Origin: Branchiostoma floridae
Lineage: Eukaryota; Chordata; Leptocardii; Amphioxiformes; Branchiostomatidae
NCBI RefSeq assembly: GCF_000003815.2
Contig: NC_049986.1
Coordinates: forward strand, 14,637,061 to 14,701,060
DNA length: 64,000 nucleotides
Direction: 5' to 3'
Below are positions 1 through 12,400 of this stretch, in pieces. The translations under genes and the position numbers were made by a program. The notes under the pieces were generated by a model, which was not told the origin of the DNA, made no database searches, and saw only the letters and a program-made list of their open reading frames with translations. Within the stretch, counting starts at the first letter, position 1; each line of letters opens with the position of its first letter.

Positions 1-486
1 GGGAAGCAAATCACCATGGCATCTTGGAGATTGTTGATAACAAGATACAGCTGACCCACTTTAACGGTTCTGTGAAGAGAAGTGTTGAAGTCAACAAGGT
101 CATCAGTGATGGTGAATGGCATGACGTAACTGCTAGAATCGTTGAGAACGGTACCATGTCAGTATGTGTTGATGGCTCTAACTGTAATGACGGTAACGTT
201 GGTCAGACAGTAGATTTTGGAGACCTGAATGTTGGTGGAGTTGACAATGCTTTACTTGCTCTGACAACATCTCGTAAAAACTACGTAGGCTGTGTAGAGG
301 ATATTGTTAGGGATGGCCATGCTATTGTAGCCGCAGACTACGTTTCTGGATCCATCGCTGAGGGATGTGATCGTAAGGATCAGTGTAATCCGGATCCGTG
401 CTCTGGGAAGGGCGTGTGTACAGACGAGTGGATCCAGTACACATGCGAGTGTGAGCGGCCCTACACTGGAAACAATTGCAACTACA
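1..486 (+). other. crb: crb exon: end of first visible LamG plus one EGF
   Basis: Reads from base 3 as [14 protein letters not shown]. The SDGEWHDV turn and the C-x-EDI segment before the following EGF are typical of laminin-G domains in Crumbs. The EGF begins [14 protein letters not shown] and closes on the exon end at a GTAAGT donor after base 486 (phase 1). The beginning of this LamG is upstream of the window. Confidence 0.9.
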
Positions 487-3400
487 GTAAGTGCAGCATA
501 CTTTTTTGTCTTCTAAGAGCACATGTATGTGGTTTTCACAATGTTTTGGTTTAGTATTTTGTAAACCTGCAGTTCTTTCAGCTGTACTAGTCAATTGCTA
601 GACTGTCATTTTGAATGTTCGAATCAATAAAAACCAAATCATCATTTCATGATCCTGATTCACTAAATGGTTTTCTGTTATCTTTATTTCACAGCCTTGA
701 GTACAGGAACCTTCAGCAATGAAGAGCTGAGCAGTTTTGCGAACTTCGTGGTTCCTCGCAGTGGTAGCGACCCATTCAAGGTTTCCATGTTCTTCCGGAC
801 ACGAAAACCGGATGGTTTGTTGATGTTTACCGGAGAGCCAGGAATCGGTCCTGAAACACCACCTGTAGATGCCAACTATGTCGCAGGTTTGTTCCTCTTT
901 TTGCCTCCGCCAAAGTTTACTTCTAGGTGGTCCTGGAAGATGAACATTAGAGCTAAAAAGATTAGTATTTCTCTAAGTAAGATATATAAACTGTTGTAAA
1001 GGATACCTGAAAAAAATACTAACATATGTGCATGTAACTACCAGCCATTGAAGGCTTGTGTTTGGTTCAGTGCATCCATGCTGTTGAATTAGTCAGATCA
1101 AAAAGTATTGCTAAATTCTGTTCTTACATAAAATAGGAAAGTCAGTTCTGGATACTACTACAGTAACTACTGCTATTTGCTCTGAAATTGTGTAGCGTTG
1201 AACCCTGATTCCACTTTTGTGTCGTGTGTTTGGCTGTCATACACATGTATGTCATTGAGTAAAGTCATATGTTTTCTACATTTTCAGTGCAACTTGTCAA
1301 TGGAAGAATCCGTGTGGATGTAAAGGAGGTGGGTGAAACAGCCAACCAGCCTAAGAGCTACACCCTTGGTGGAAGGCTGGCAGACGGAGAGTTCAAGTTT
1401 GTGGATGTGTCGATTGATGGAGAGAGCATGTATATCAACGTGAATGACCAAGTCAGCAATACAATCACACTGGACAATGCTCCGAACTTACCAGGAGGTG
1501 TCTTGTATGTCGCTGGTATGGACTTCCAAAACCCAGAGAATCTGGGTCTTTCCACCACTGAGCCATTCAAGGGGTGTATCCAGGATTTGCGGTACAACGA
1601 AACACGACTTGACTTCTACCCGCTGGCCATACCTGGCTTCCAGCTCGACTCTCCCTCCCTGCCATCTACTGGCCTCAGTAATGTTAACAACACCTGTGTG
1701 AGTGACGACACCTGTGCTAGTGGCCCCTGCACCAACGGCGGCGTCTGCACAGTGACGTGGAATGACTTTGAGTGCAACTGCCCTGTAGGTTTCACTGGGA
1801 AGAATTGTTCTGAGACCGATTTCTGCGTCTCCAATCCGTGTCCCTCCAACTCCACCTGCAACAACCTGGATGATGGGTTTGAATGTGAGTCTTAGTCCTT
1901 GTGGATAAAGATGACTGGTTAAATAGTGCTGACAGCTAGATTTGCAAAGGTTATGTGTGACAGGCTGTTCAGTGTGTTACATTTGTAACTGCTATAACCA
2001 GCTGCTGCAGCAAAGAGCAGGCATGTTAAGCTGTTTTACCAGCTATATAGATGTAGATACAGATACAGGTGTCCCTGAAATTGTGTCACTTATGTATTTT
2101 CAGTCAATAGCAAAATTCAGTATCATATGGAAAAGGATCATAAGTCATATTATGTATGTCATATTAGTTATGCACACATGTTCAGGTTTGAAGGAGGCAT
2201 GCTCGGTTAATAATATACAGCATACTTTCTATCATAAATAGGCTGAAACAAAGTTTGCAAGTTAATCAGGATAATGCAAATGAGTTAACATGAATATACA
2301 CTTACTATCAAAATGTTATTTTGTTCCTTCATAAATAAAAACATCTGTACTTTTACCAGGTCTTACATCAGCCACCTTTGACAGAGACATGCTAGAGTAC
2401 AGCACCAGCCCCAGTTTCACTGCCATCGACAACACCCTCCAAGTCAGCTTCCGCACCAGAGACACAGATGCTCTTCTACTTCGAGCCTCGGGTGGTTCCA
2501 CAACTGTTCAGTTGGAAATTGTGAGCGGGAACGTCCGCTTCACCTACAACAGCGCACCTTCTGCTGAGGCAAACTTTGACGTCAGCGACGGAGAATGGCA
2601 CACAGTGGAAGTCTCATTCCTGGGCACCGTTGCCCAGCTTACTGTGGACAATGGTGCTGAAAATGCTACAGCAAACATGGGGCAGGCTGCTCCAAACTTC
2701 GACGAATTTGCAGGGCAAGACACCATCCAAGTTGGTAGCCAAGGTGGGCAGGGATATTTCAAGGGTTGTATGGAGAATCTGCGCGTGGGTGGGGTCCTCC
2801 TGCCTTTCTTTGAGTCCTCACAGATCCTGACTAACGCCTCTAAGAAATTCAACCTTAAGTCAGCCAGCAGTATCACCGTCGGCTGTACGAGCGACGATGT
2901 TTGTGGGCCACAGCCTTGTGTCAACGGCGCTACCTGCGCTGACATCTTCAACGACTACAACTGCACCTGCGTGCCAGGATACTCTGACAAGAACTGCAGT
3001 ACCAACATTGACGAATGCGCATCAGGCCCTTGCCAAAATGGAGCCACCTGTCAGGATGCCATCAATGAGTACTCCTGCGACTGTGTGCCTGGATACGTAG
3101 GGGATCACTGTGAGACAGAAATCAACGAGTGTGACTCCAGCCCTTGTCAGTTCAACTCCACGTGTATCGACCTGGTCAACGCCTTCTTCTGCAACTGCAC
3201 CACCAACTACACTGGGGAAGTCTGTGAGGTTAACGTAAGTTTGGCCAGTCATAGGATCCTTGCTACTTCTTTGTTTTGTTTGCAGCTGATGTGTTTGGGG
3301 CTTTTGATAACTGAAAATAATAAGATGTTACTTATATTGCATTAACTCAAAGTTCAACTGCCTTTTTTTAGTTTGAGCTTGGTAGCTACCTTGACTTTGA

Positions 3401-6400
3401 TCATTTTGACACCTTCTTGCTCCAATGCTTAGTAAATGAATTGCTAATAAAAGATGCATTGATAACGTACACTTGTGCTATATACACTAGGAAAAGTAAG
3501 ACACATCTTTTGCATTAACAGTTGGCCTTACCTGTTGTAGTAAGGGTGGTGTTGCAGTAACAAAGGCTGATAAACACTTGTGTATTGAATGTGCAAAACT
3601 GACAGACAGCTCTTGCTCTTTTGGAAATCTGGCTGTGTTGAGTTTGCACTAGCTAATGAAAACTGATGCCCATAAATGTGCAAGACTGATCATTAGGCAA
3701 CAGATTTTGTGTGACAACTGATGAAGCCTGGCTGTTGCATGACAATGGAGCTTTGTTGCGACACTTACAGATCTTTGAGAGATGCGATGCTGGGCCTTGT
3801 CAAAATGGAGCTACATGTAATGATCTCAACATTACTGCAACTAACAAGGTATGAGTTGTTTTTTTAACCAAATGATAAAGAAAGGTTGAAGCTGGAAATT
3901 TACGTGCTGCTTTATTTATCAAAGACTTGAAATGATGATACAGTGTATGAGTAAGAAATTAGTCCTGTTGATCTTTACCCACACAGTAAGATAACCCCAG
4001 TTTTGAGTACTACTTGTGTAAGCTTGATACGTTATTAAGGTGCCATGAGTTAAAGCCTGATTTGTAATATTAAATGTAGCTACTGTAAATGCATTTAAGT
4101 TTGCGGGCATTTAATTTCGCAGTAGCGGGAAACAGGGCTTTTCACGGTGGTTTTATTTTCGCGGTAGCACCATAGACTGCAGTGTAATACCATAATAGAA
4201 AAATAATCGCGGTGGTTTTAAGTTTGAGGTGAAGTGGTCACCGCAAAATCCGCAAACATTAATCCACCGCGAACATTTCTGCGTTTACAGTATATCTGTG
4301 GAACATATGCCAGATGTAATATTAATCTGTTGTGGGTTTTTATTGTACCGTACAATAGAAACTGGCCAAAGAAAATTAGCAAGAGAACGATTTAATTTCG
4401 ACACAGTTATGAAGACTGAAACTGTGAGCTTGTTACCTTCCCCAGGCTGCATTTGAGTGTATCTGTCCCCCTGGCTACGAGGGTAAGCTGTGTGACCAGG
4501 AGATTGACTACTGCGCAGGTGATCCCTGCCAGTTTGGGGCCACCTGCTCCAACAACAGGCAAATCTTTGACTACGAGTGTGCCTGTGTGCCGGGGTACAT
4601 GGACAAGAACTGCAGCACCAACATTGATGAGTGCGCTTCCGACCCATGTGAGAATATGGCAACGTGCACGGATCTTGTCAATGGCTACACGTGCCAGTGT
4701 ACTGAAGGTATGTGTGTGATGTAAAATGTCTACAAAGAATTTTGTGGGGCTGAATTTGTGCATCATTGCACCAGCTGATTTGTTAATGGATGACCAGCCA
4801 GATAGTCACTCAAAAACGACTTGGTGGTGAACTATTTTGGATGTTTTTTAATGATCTATGAAGTGTCCATAACATGACATTTCAATCTTTTATCAATACC
4901 TGGTCTTAAGATATGGCCATAAATTCATTAGCTTTCTATTCTGTATTCTGTGGTGTTCTAACTTAACTCTGTTGTCACTGTTTCTTCCAGGATGGAATGG
5001 AACAGAATGCAATGTTGACATTGACGAGTGTTTGACCATAACCTGTGAGAACAATGGCTCCTGTGAGAACCTGCCAGGGTCGGTCAAGTGCAACTGTGCC
5101 GAGGGATACGAAGGTAATACTCATTTTTCTGCAATATCAACAGTTTCTGTCTGTGCCAAAGAAAATATATATTACTGTGCTCAAACTGGCCTTACATGAA
5201 TTATGTCCTCTTTCAAAACACATTTGAAATATAGTTTGACAAGATGATATGATTAGTGCAAGGCCAGTGTTTTGGGGTGCTTTTTATAGGGATCTCGTTG
5301 CATACAAATGGGAATTATTTTGAGGCTCCTAAAATTTTCATATGTACTTCTGACTTCTGAAAGCATTTCAGCACAAAGAGCAGTGAAGGTGAAACTGTCA
5401 AGTGGCAGTGAATGTCTATATTGACTTTCTTGTCTACAATTATATGTTAATGTCCTTGTCATTGTTAATCTTCACTTGTACTGCACACTACATCGACAGG
5501 CACCCATTGCGAATTCCGTAGTTGTGAGGAGGGCCATTGTATGAACAATGGTAGCTGTAGAATGACTCATCGGGGCAGGGTCTGTGTGTGTGCCGACGGG
5601 TTCCCAGGTAAAATCAAACCGAGGCCACGGGCCTTACCAAAAGTTGGTCAAACGTTCCTGTTTCTCACCCCTCAGTTTTTAAACCTTTGTTTCCTTGGTT
5701 TGGAATCCGTTGTTCAAGTTTTACTGAAGTGTTCGTGTCCGATGTGTTGTGTAAGAGGTGTGAGTGACAACAGTTGTGGTGACTGCACAGCCCCTGTCCT
5801 TCAATAAATCACTTTTTATAATCAATGTTGGGTTAAAATACAGGCTAATTACAAGTCTGTCATTAATTTTAAGTATTTTGTAAGGTTCTAGATGCATTTC
5901 TGACTTAATTTTGTTGTTGCCTAGTTTATCATTACTAGTAACATTCCCTCATATGAATGGTGCATGCTGTAAGACTCTAGAATTTGCCTAGCAATTATAT
6001 AGTGTCTTATGCAGCAACCACTTAGCATATATGACATCACAGTGTGCATGATGCTTAGAATTTAAGAAGACTTATACCTTGTAATGTTTTCTCCTAAGGT
6101 TATGTGCTTTTTTAAGATTAAGGACATTCCTTTTAAACATGCATGAAAACTCTTTTTTTTTCAGTCATAGATTTGGATGTACTGCCATTGATATTAGTTT
6201 TGGTTTTTGTCTGACTGTCGTTTTTAGCAGTTGCATGAAGCAGATGCAAGGCGTTGCATGGCATGCATGGGTGTTCTGTTATTGAGCAACATGAACAGTA
6301 CATGTATAACCAACATGTATTCTTTCTTGTGTTGTATTCTAGGATACAATGAATGTATTTTAAGGAAACAAAAACTCCCTCACAAAGAACCTTTATTGTG

Positions 6401-9400
6401 GGAAGAAAAACTAAACGGGTTTCTTCAGTCTAAAAATGATGTCTTGAGGTTTGACGGGAGATTTTGTTCCTATTATAAGCAATGGGAAATAAGTGGTGGA
6501 TTATTTGATCAATGATGTCATCACACCTACCCTTTCGTCCTCTTGTAGGCGACCGATGTGAACTTGACATAGACGAATGCAACACAACCTTCCCATGTCA
6601 GAATGGGGCCGCGTGTAACAACTCAGTTGGAACTTACACATGTGACTGTACCCTGGGCTACTCCGGGCACGACTGTGACGTGCCTGTTTGTAGCGGTGAC
6701 GTGTGTCTGTATGGTTCGACCTGTATGACAAACTCGACTCATTGGCTATGCCTTTGTGGCGAGGGTTACCAAGGTATGCTTGGAAGGAATATGGTGACCT
6801 TGACATTGACAGTGGTTAACACCCAGGTGATGAAGATTGCTGTGTCATTTAGAACACTCCATTCTAACTCCAGGGGGAGGACAGTCAGATAGCATCTGTA
6901 AAACGTAAAAACAAAAAATAAAAGTGAAATGAAAGAGACAATGGATGACACGTCTGTCACCTTACTCAGGTGGTTGACTGGTTGTACTTCACACTGCAAC
7001 TAGGTGTTGCTGCTGCCTTATGAAGAATTTGGTCCCTATTTGTCTTCATCCTCCCTCATCACTGTACAATTTTGTTATCCAGTGAATTACCAACCTTATG
7101 AAATTATTCATGAACATTTATCCTAAAGAAAGATGTGCCCAATTTTTCTATCTATATTTTGATGAAAAGGGTACAGAATAAGAACTGGCACAATCAAGCA
7201 AACAATTAGATCACAGCAATCCTCGTCACCCACTGTTATGTGGTGATAACTTGGAGATAACCCTGTGGTGTTGGTCCCTGCATGGTGTTCAGTGCATGCC
7301 GGTGCATGTGGTCTTTCTAATGTATTCTCAGTAACATTTATTTACTAGGAGCATGTTGTTTGAGACGTTTTGGTGTAGGATTAGCATGTGTAGGAAACCC
7401 TCTTGCATACTGTATCTAGATTTTGTATTTCAGCTTCCCCTTAATGCATGCAGTGATTTGTTTTATTATCAGACCACAGCCAAGTAGATATCTATGATAA
7501 ACAGATGAATGGGTACTGCACACTGTACATGGACATCAGTGCATTTATCCTGTATATCCTTACTGTCCTTGCCACATGCACATATCTGTAGACATAGTAC
7601 AAAATGCAAGATGCCCTTGTGCCAGAACTCCATTTGGCATGAATATGTCACGAGTAGTGTAACGTTATTCATCTCACGACGTTGTGAGAAATGTCAGGTA
7701 TCCACAGTACATTGTATGATTATCTGAAAACATTTGTCTTTTGATACATTTAAGGTTTTCATGTACAGTTACTGACAATATATGTACATGTTGTACTGTC
7801 TTGTCCCAGGCCTGCGTTGTGATGAGGATTTTGACGAGTGTCAAACCTCTCCCTGTGAGCGCAGTGCCCCATGTAATAACACGTTCGGCAGCTACGAATG
7901 TCTCTGTCCGCTTGGCTATGCCGGTCAGAACTGCTCTGACCCAAGGTGCACACCAGATCTGTGCGCTAATAACGCTACCTGCAATGACTCAGGCTCTGAC
8001 TGGGTCTGTTACTGTGAGGAAGGGTTTGAAGGTGAGCTGTGCCTCCCATCTGGCTGTTCTTCTGCACTCTTTAGTTTGGTATGGCTGTGTTGGTGATTTA
8101 CTACCATGTAGTAGTTCATTTCTTTCCTTTACTGCCCAATATTTGTTGGCTCACAGCAATTAGTTTTGTCTCTGTTGGCATGGCCGTATTGGTGGTTTCC
8201 TTCTTGGTTTTGCATAACAGCTTTTGCTAAATTTTAAACTTTGCTTTGAGTAAAATATGTATGCTGTCATTGGAAGCCAATCTTGGAACAGCAGTTTGTC
8301 TCTTATTCCGTCACTTTTGCAGGCTAGGCACAAATGTTCCTTTATTTCTGTGCATTTCTTCCCCTGCCCTCAGTCTGATATCTTTTGATATTGTGGTCAA
8401 CGCTTAGCTTGGTTTCAGCATTTGTTAGATGTTGCTGCTTTCTCTGTTTTAGTTGCTGATAGTTGCTGCATGGCCTTCAACCATCTTTTTATAAGAGTGC
8501 TATTTCCCAAAAGTAATGTATGAAAAAGTTAGCTCATTGTTAGATTTCATTATGCTGTACAGATTTGACTTCAACTAATTACAATCATATCATATTAAAT
8601 GTGTGAAAATTTTCACCCCTCATATTACAGGAATGCGATGCAATGAAGACATAGATGAGTGCATGAGCTCTCCTTGTGAGAATGGTGCTCATTGCAATAA
8701 TATCTATGGCAGTTTCCAGTGTATTTGCCCCCTGGGGTACACAGGACAGACCTGTGAGACCCCCCAGTGTACGGCAGACTTGTGTGCAAACAATGCCACC
8801 TGTAACGACACTGGCACTGCCTGGGTTTGCCATTGCACTGAAGGGTTCGAAGGTGAGGGTGCAGTAGTTAGTTATCCCTGCATGAACTGGACTGGCATGT
8901 CTTACCTACATGTAGAAATGCATGTTATTTCATGTCTCCCATTAGAGACAAAAGATCTTATTGATAGTTCTTTTGGCACTACGTCATCGGACTTACAGCG
9001 GTTTTGTTTTGAAATGCCAGAAATATCTTCATTTGTTTCCTAGTACTTAGTGAGAAGTGTGCATGTCCCTTATGTAGAAACAGTGTGCCTTTTGTATTGT
9101 CCTGTTCTATGGAAATGTATTGCATTCAAATGTATTTTGTTAATTTGTAACTTTCCATTTGTGTTGGACTTTGTTGGTTGGTTGGTTTGTAGTCTTTCCT
9201 TTGTAGTTGATTCTCATTGAACACCTAGGTTCTTCAATGATTTGGGGACCCCTGGTTTTGTCGTGTCACACTTTCATCTTGTTTGTCCTGAGTTGTAGAT
9301 TCATGCTTTCTATTCAGGAGAATGGCACAGGCTGATTCCGTTCACAGATTTGTCTGTCGTGTGCTTTTTAGATCAACTGAACTCATTTCTACATCATCAC

Positions 9401-12400
9401 ATTCAATTTGGTACTTCCCTCGTTTTTTTAAAGATCTGTCTCAATATTGTGATGGTAGTCATCATTACTTGTTATCTGACAAAGTGACAAGCGACTGATG
9501 TTTCCCCTCTCTTGCAATCCATTCCTGACATCCTCTCTCTAGGCCTGCAATGTGAGGAAGACATAGATGAGTGCATGAGCGCCCCCTGTGAGAATGGTGC
9601 GCTCTGCAGTAACACCGATGGCAGCTTCCAGTGTATTTGCCCCCTGGGATACACAGGAAAGACCTGTGTGGCTCCCAAGTGTACGGCAGACTTGTGCCCA
9701 AATAATGCCACCTGTAACGACACTGGCACTGCCTGGGTGTGCCACTGTACTGAAGGGTTTGAAGGTGAGGTTGTCAATGTCAGCAGCTACACATGTACAG
9801 CTGTACTTGCCTGTGTAATTCCGTCAATCCCTGAGTTTCATCTTGGTGTTTAGAATATCATTTCACGACACAAGCACTTAAACCAGGCTGTGATATACTC
9901 ACTGAGTAGTGTTAGCAGTATCCTCTAGTAGATCAAACAGGAGTTGCATCCCTCTATTGGAAAATTTTTGTCCTTTATCTCCCCATTCCTTGGTCCTTAA
10001 GTTCCACTCTACTTTGTTTGCTCCTTGAGTTCTGGAGTTTTGTGTTGACTTGTGGTGTCACAGTTTGTTTTCCTGCTGCAAGAGCTTTTTCCTTTGGCGC
10101 CCTGTTGTCAAATAAACACTCAGTCAAGTGATTGTGTCAATTAGTTGCCCAATAGATTGTTGCATTTTATGGTAGAGCTCAGTTTTTCTGTCCGTTTCCC
10201 AGTCTCCCACCATCACTGCATTTGTTAAGCAGCTTCACACCTTAGAGTCCTTAGGCTTGTTCACTTTTGGTTCTGGCAATTATGAATCATGTTTTTGTAA
10301 TTCAAACACACAATTCATCATTCACAATTCTTGTTTTCTTACAGCTTCCATGTACATGTGCCAAATATCAGTCTAACGTACCAGTGGGCTGCTACCAGTT
10401 TGGAGCACAGAGACAGACACAGATTGCACAACGTTGATGAACATGTTTTGACATCATCTATGAAATACCATTGTTTTTTTGCACAAAATATGTTCATTAA
10501 CACTTCCATTTCACCATTGCAGGCATCCGCTGTGAGAATGACACAAATGAGTGCCTAGACTCCCCCTGTCGGCATGACAGCCTGTGCAATAACACTTTTG
10601 GGAGCTACCAGTGCTCTTGTTCTCTGGGATACGTGGGGAGGAACTGTGAAACCCCCAATTGCACCTCTGATCTGTGCTCGAACAATGGCACATGTGTTGA
10701 TAGTGGTTCAGAATGGGTCTGTACCTGTGGAGAAGGGTATGAAGGTATGACAGACATGGTTCAGATGTTGGATGAAAACTCCATTGCATGCAGTCTGTAC
10801 CCTTTTCCTACTAGCCTCTGGTACATGTCTTTGAGGGTTTGGGTCTGTCTTTCTGCTAGAAAATATTTGTTTTTCACCTGTTTTCTTGTCAACTTTCATC
10901 AGTTTGTGGCTGAGTACTTCTCTAGCAAGAAGATGTAGCTTGTTTCCTTTGTAAAATTCAGCAGTTCTCACATAGTTTTCCTTGGTGGTGAATAACAACT
11001 CCTATATTGCTTAGCTCCATTAAAGGCTTTTCTTAGTAATCCTTGGTTTGGTTACAATTTAACATCATATTCCCTTTGTGCATGGGTGGACTCTGTACAA
11101 GGTAGAATTTAGCCTCTTGTCTTTACTTCCTCTGATTTTCTTCATAGCACTGTTGAGAACTGGGTGAATCAATCCTGTCCTGTAAATACCTACAACAGTA
11201 TCCCTTGGTTGTTACTGTTAGGAGTTTGTAGATGTGTAGTGCCTCTACATGTAGGTATTTTCCCTGGCAAGTGTTAAGGCTTTGCAGTGGTTCCGTATGC
11301 ATGTTTATGTAGCTTTGCACTGTTTGTGCCTTTTTTGTGCTAATAGCTGTGTGTGGGTGTTTCCTTGGTGCGTTCTGTGGCCATTTCCTGGTGGTTCTGT
11401 CCATGGTGCCTTGTTGAATCCTGTCCTTGGTGCTGGAACATGTATTGCAGTTCTAACCCGATGTCGCACTCCAGTTAACCATCAATCAACTGTCCACACT
11501 TAATCATCACCATCTTTGATGTCAAGATATACATGATTTAACATAATTTCAGATTATTCCACAGCCATGTAGAAACAAAACAACATGCTAACATAACAAA
11601 CATACTGTCACTATTTACACCATAGCCTATAGGTCTTACTTTCATTAATCTGTGTACCATCTTATTTTCAGCATTACCTCAGTAATTCATCATATTTCAC
11701 CCAGTCTCATGCACTATCTTTACCACAGTTTCACCACACACAATGATGTAACTACGAATAGTATGATTTACAGAGAATCATGTATTGGTAATGCATGTTA
11801 CAAACTAACCATGTGTGTAATTCATTTACAATGTGATCACACTACCACGAACCACATCATAATCTTGTACAATAATTGTAGAATATATTAGAAAGATTGC
11901 AACTGATATTTGTAGTCATTAATAACTTGTAGTCATAACTAGGCATTTTCATGATTAGATATGGCCAATTCACTTTTACCCCACAGTTCATTTGTGTGAG
12001 AAATATTAGAATGTACCTAGGGTATTGGAATATAGAATCTAATTTATAAATAACTGGAAATTTCATTAATCGTTGAAATGGCCATATCAACCATGGGTGT
12101 CAGTAGTGATCATTTGATTGACATAATATGCCAATGACTAATCAAAAGCTAATCAGCACCAATTCATGCCATGCATCCCAACTATACAGGAGAGCGGTGT
12201 CAAAGTGACATTGACGAATGCACAGACGAAGACCTGTGTCAAAACGGCGCCACTTGTGTCAACTCCCCTGGCGCTTTCCTGTGCAATTGCAGTGCAGGGT
12301 TTAAGGGGTCGCGCTGTGAGACTCCGACTTGCGCCCCTAACCCTTGCCTGAATAATGGTAGCTGTGCGCTAGAGGATAGCTGGAGTTGCTCTTGTACTGA

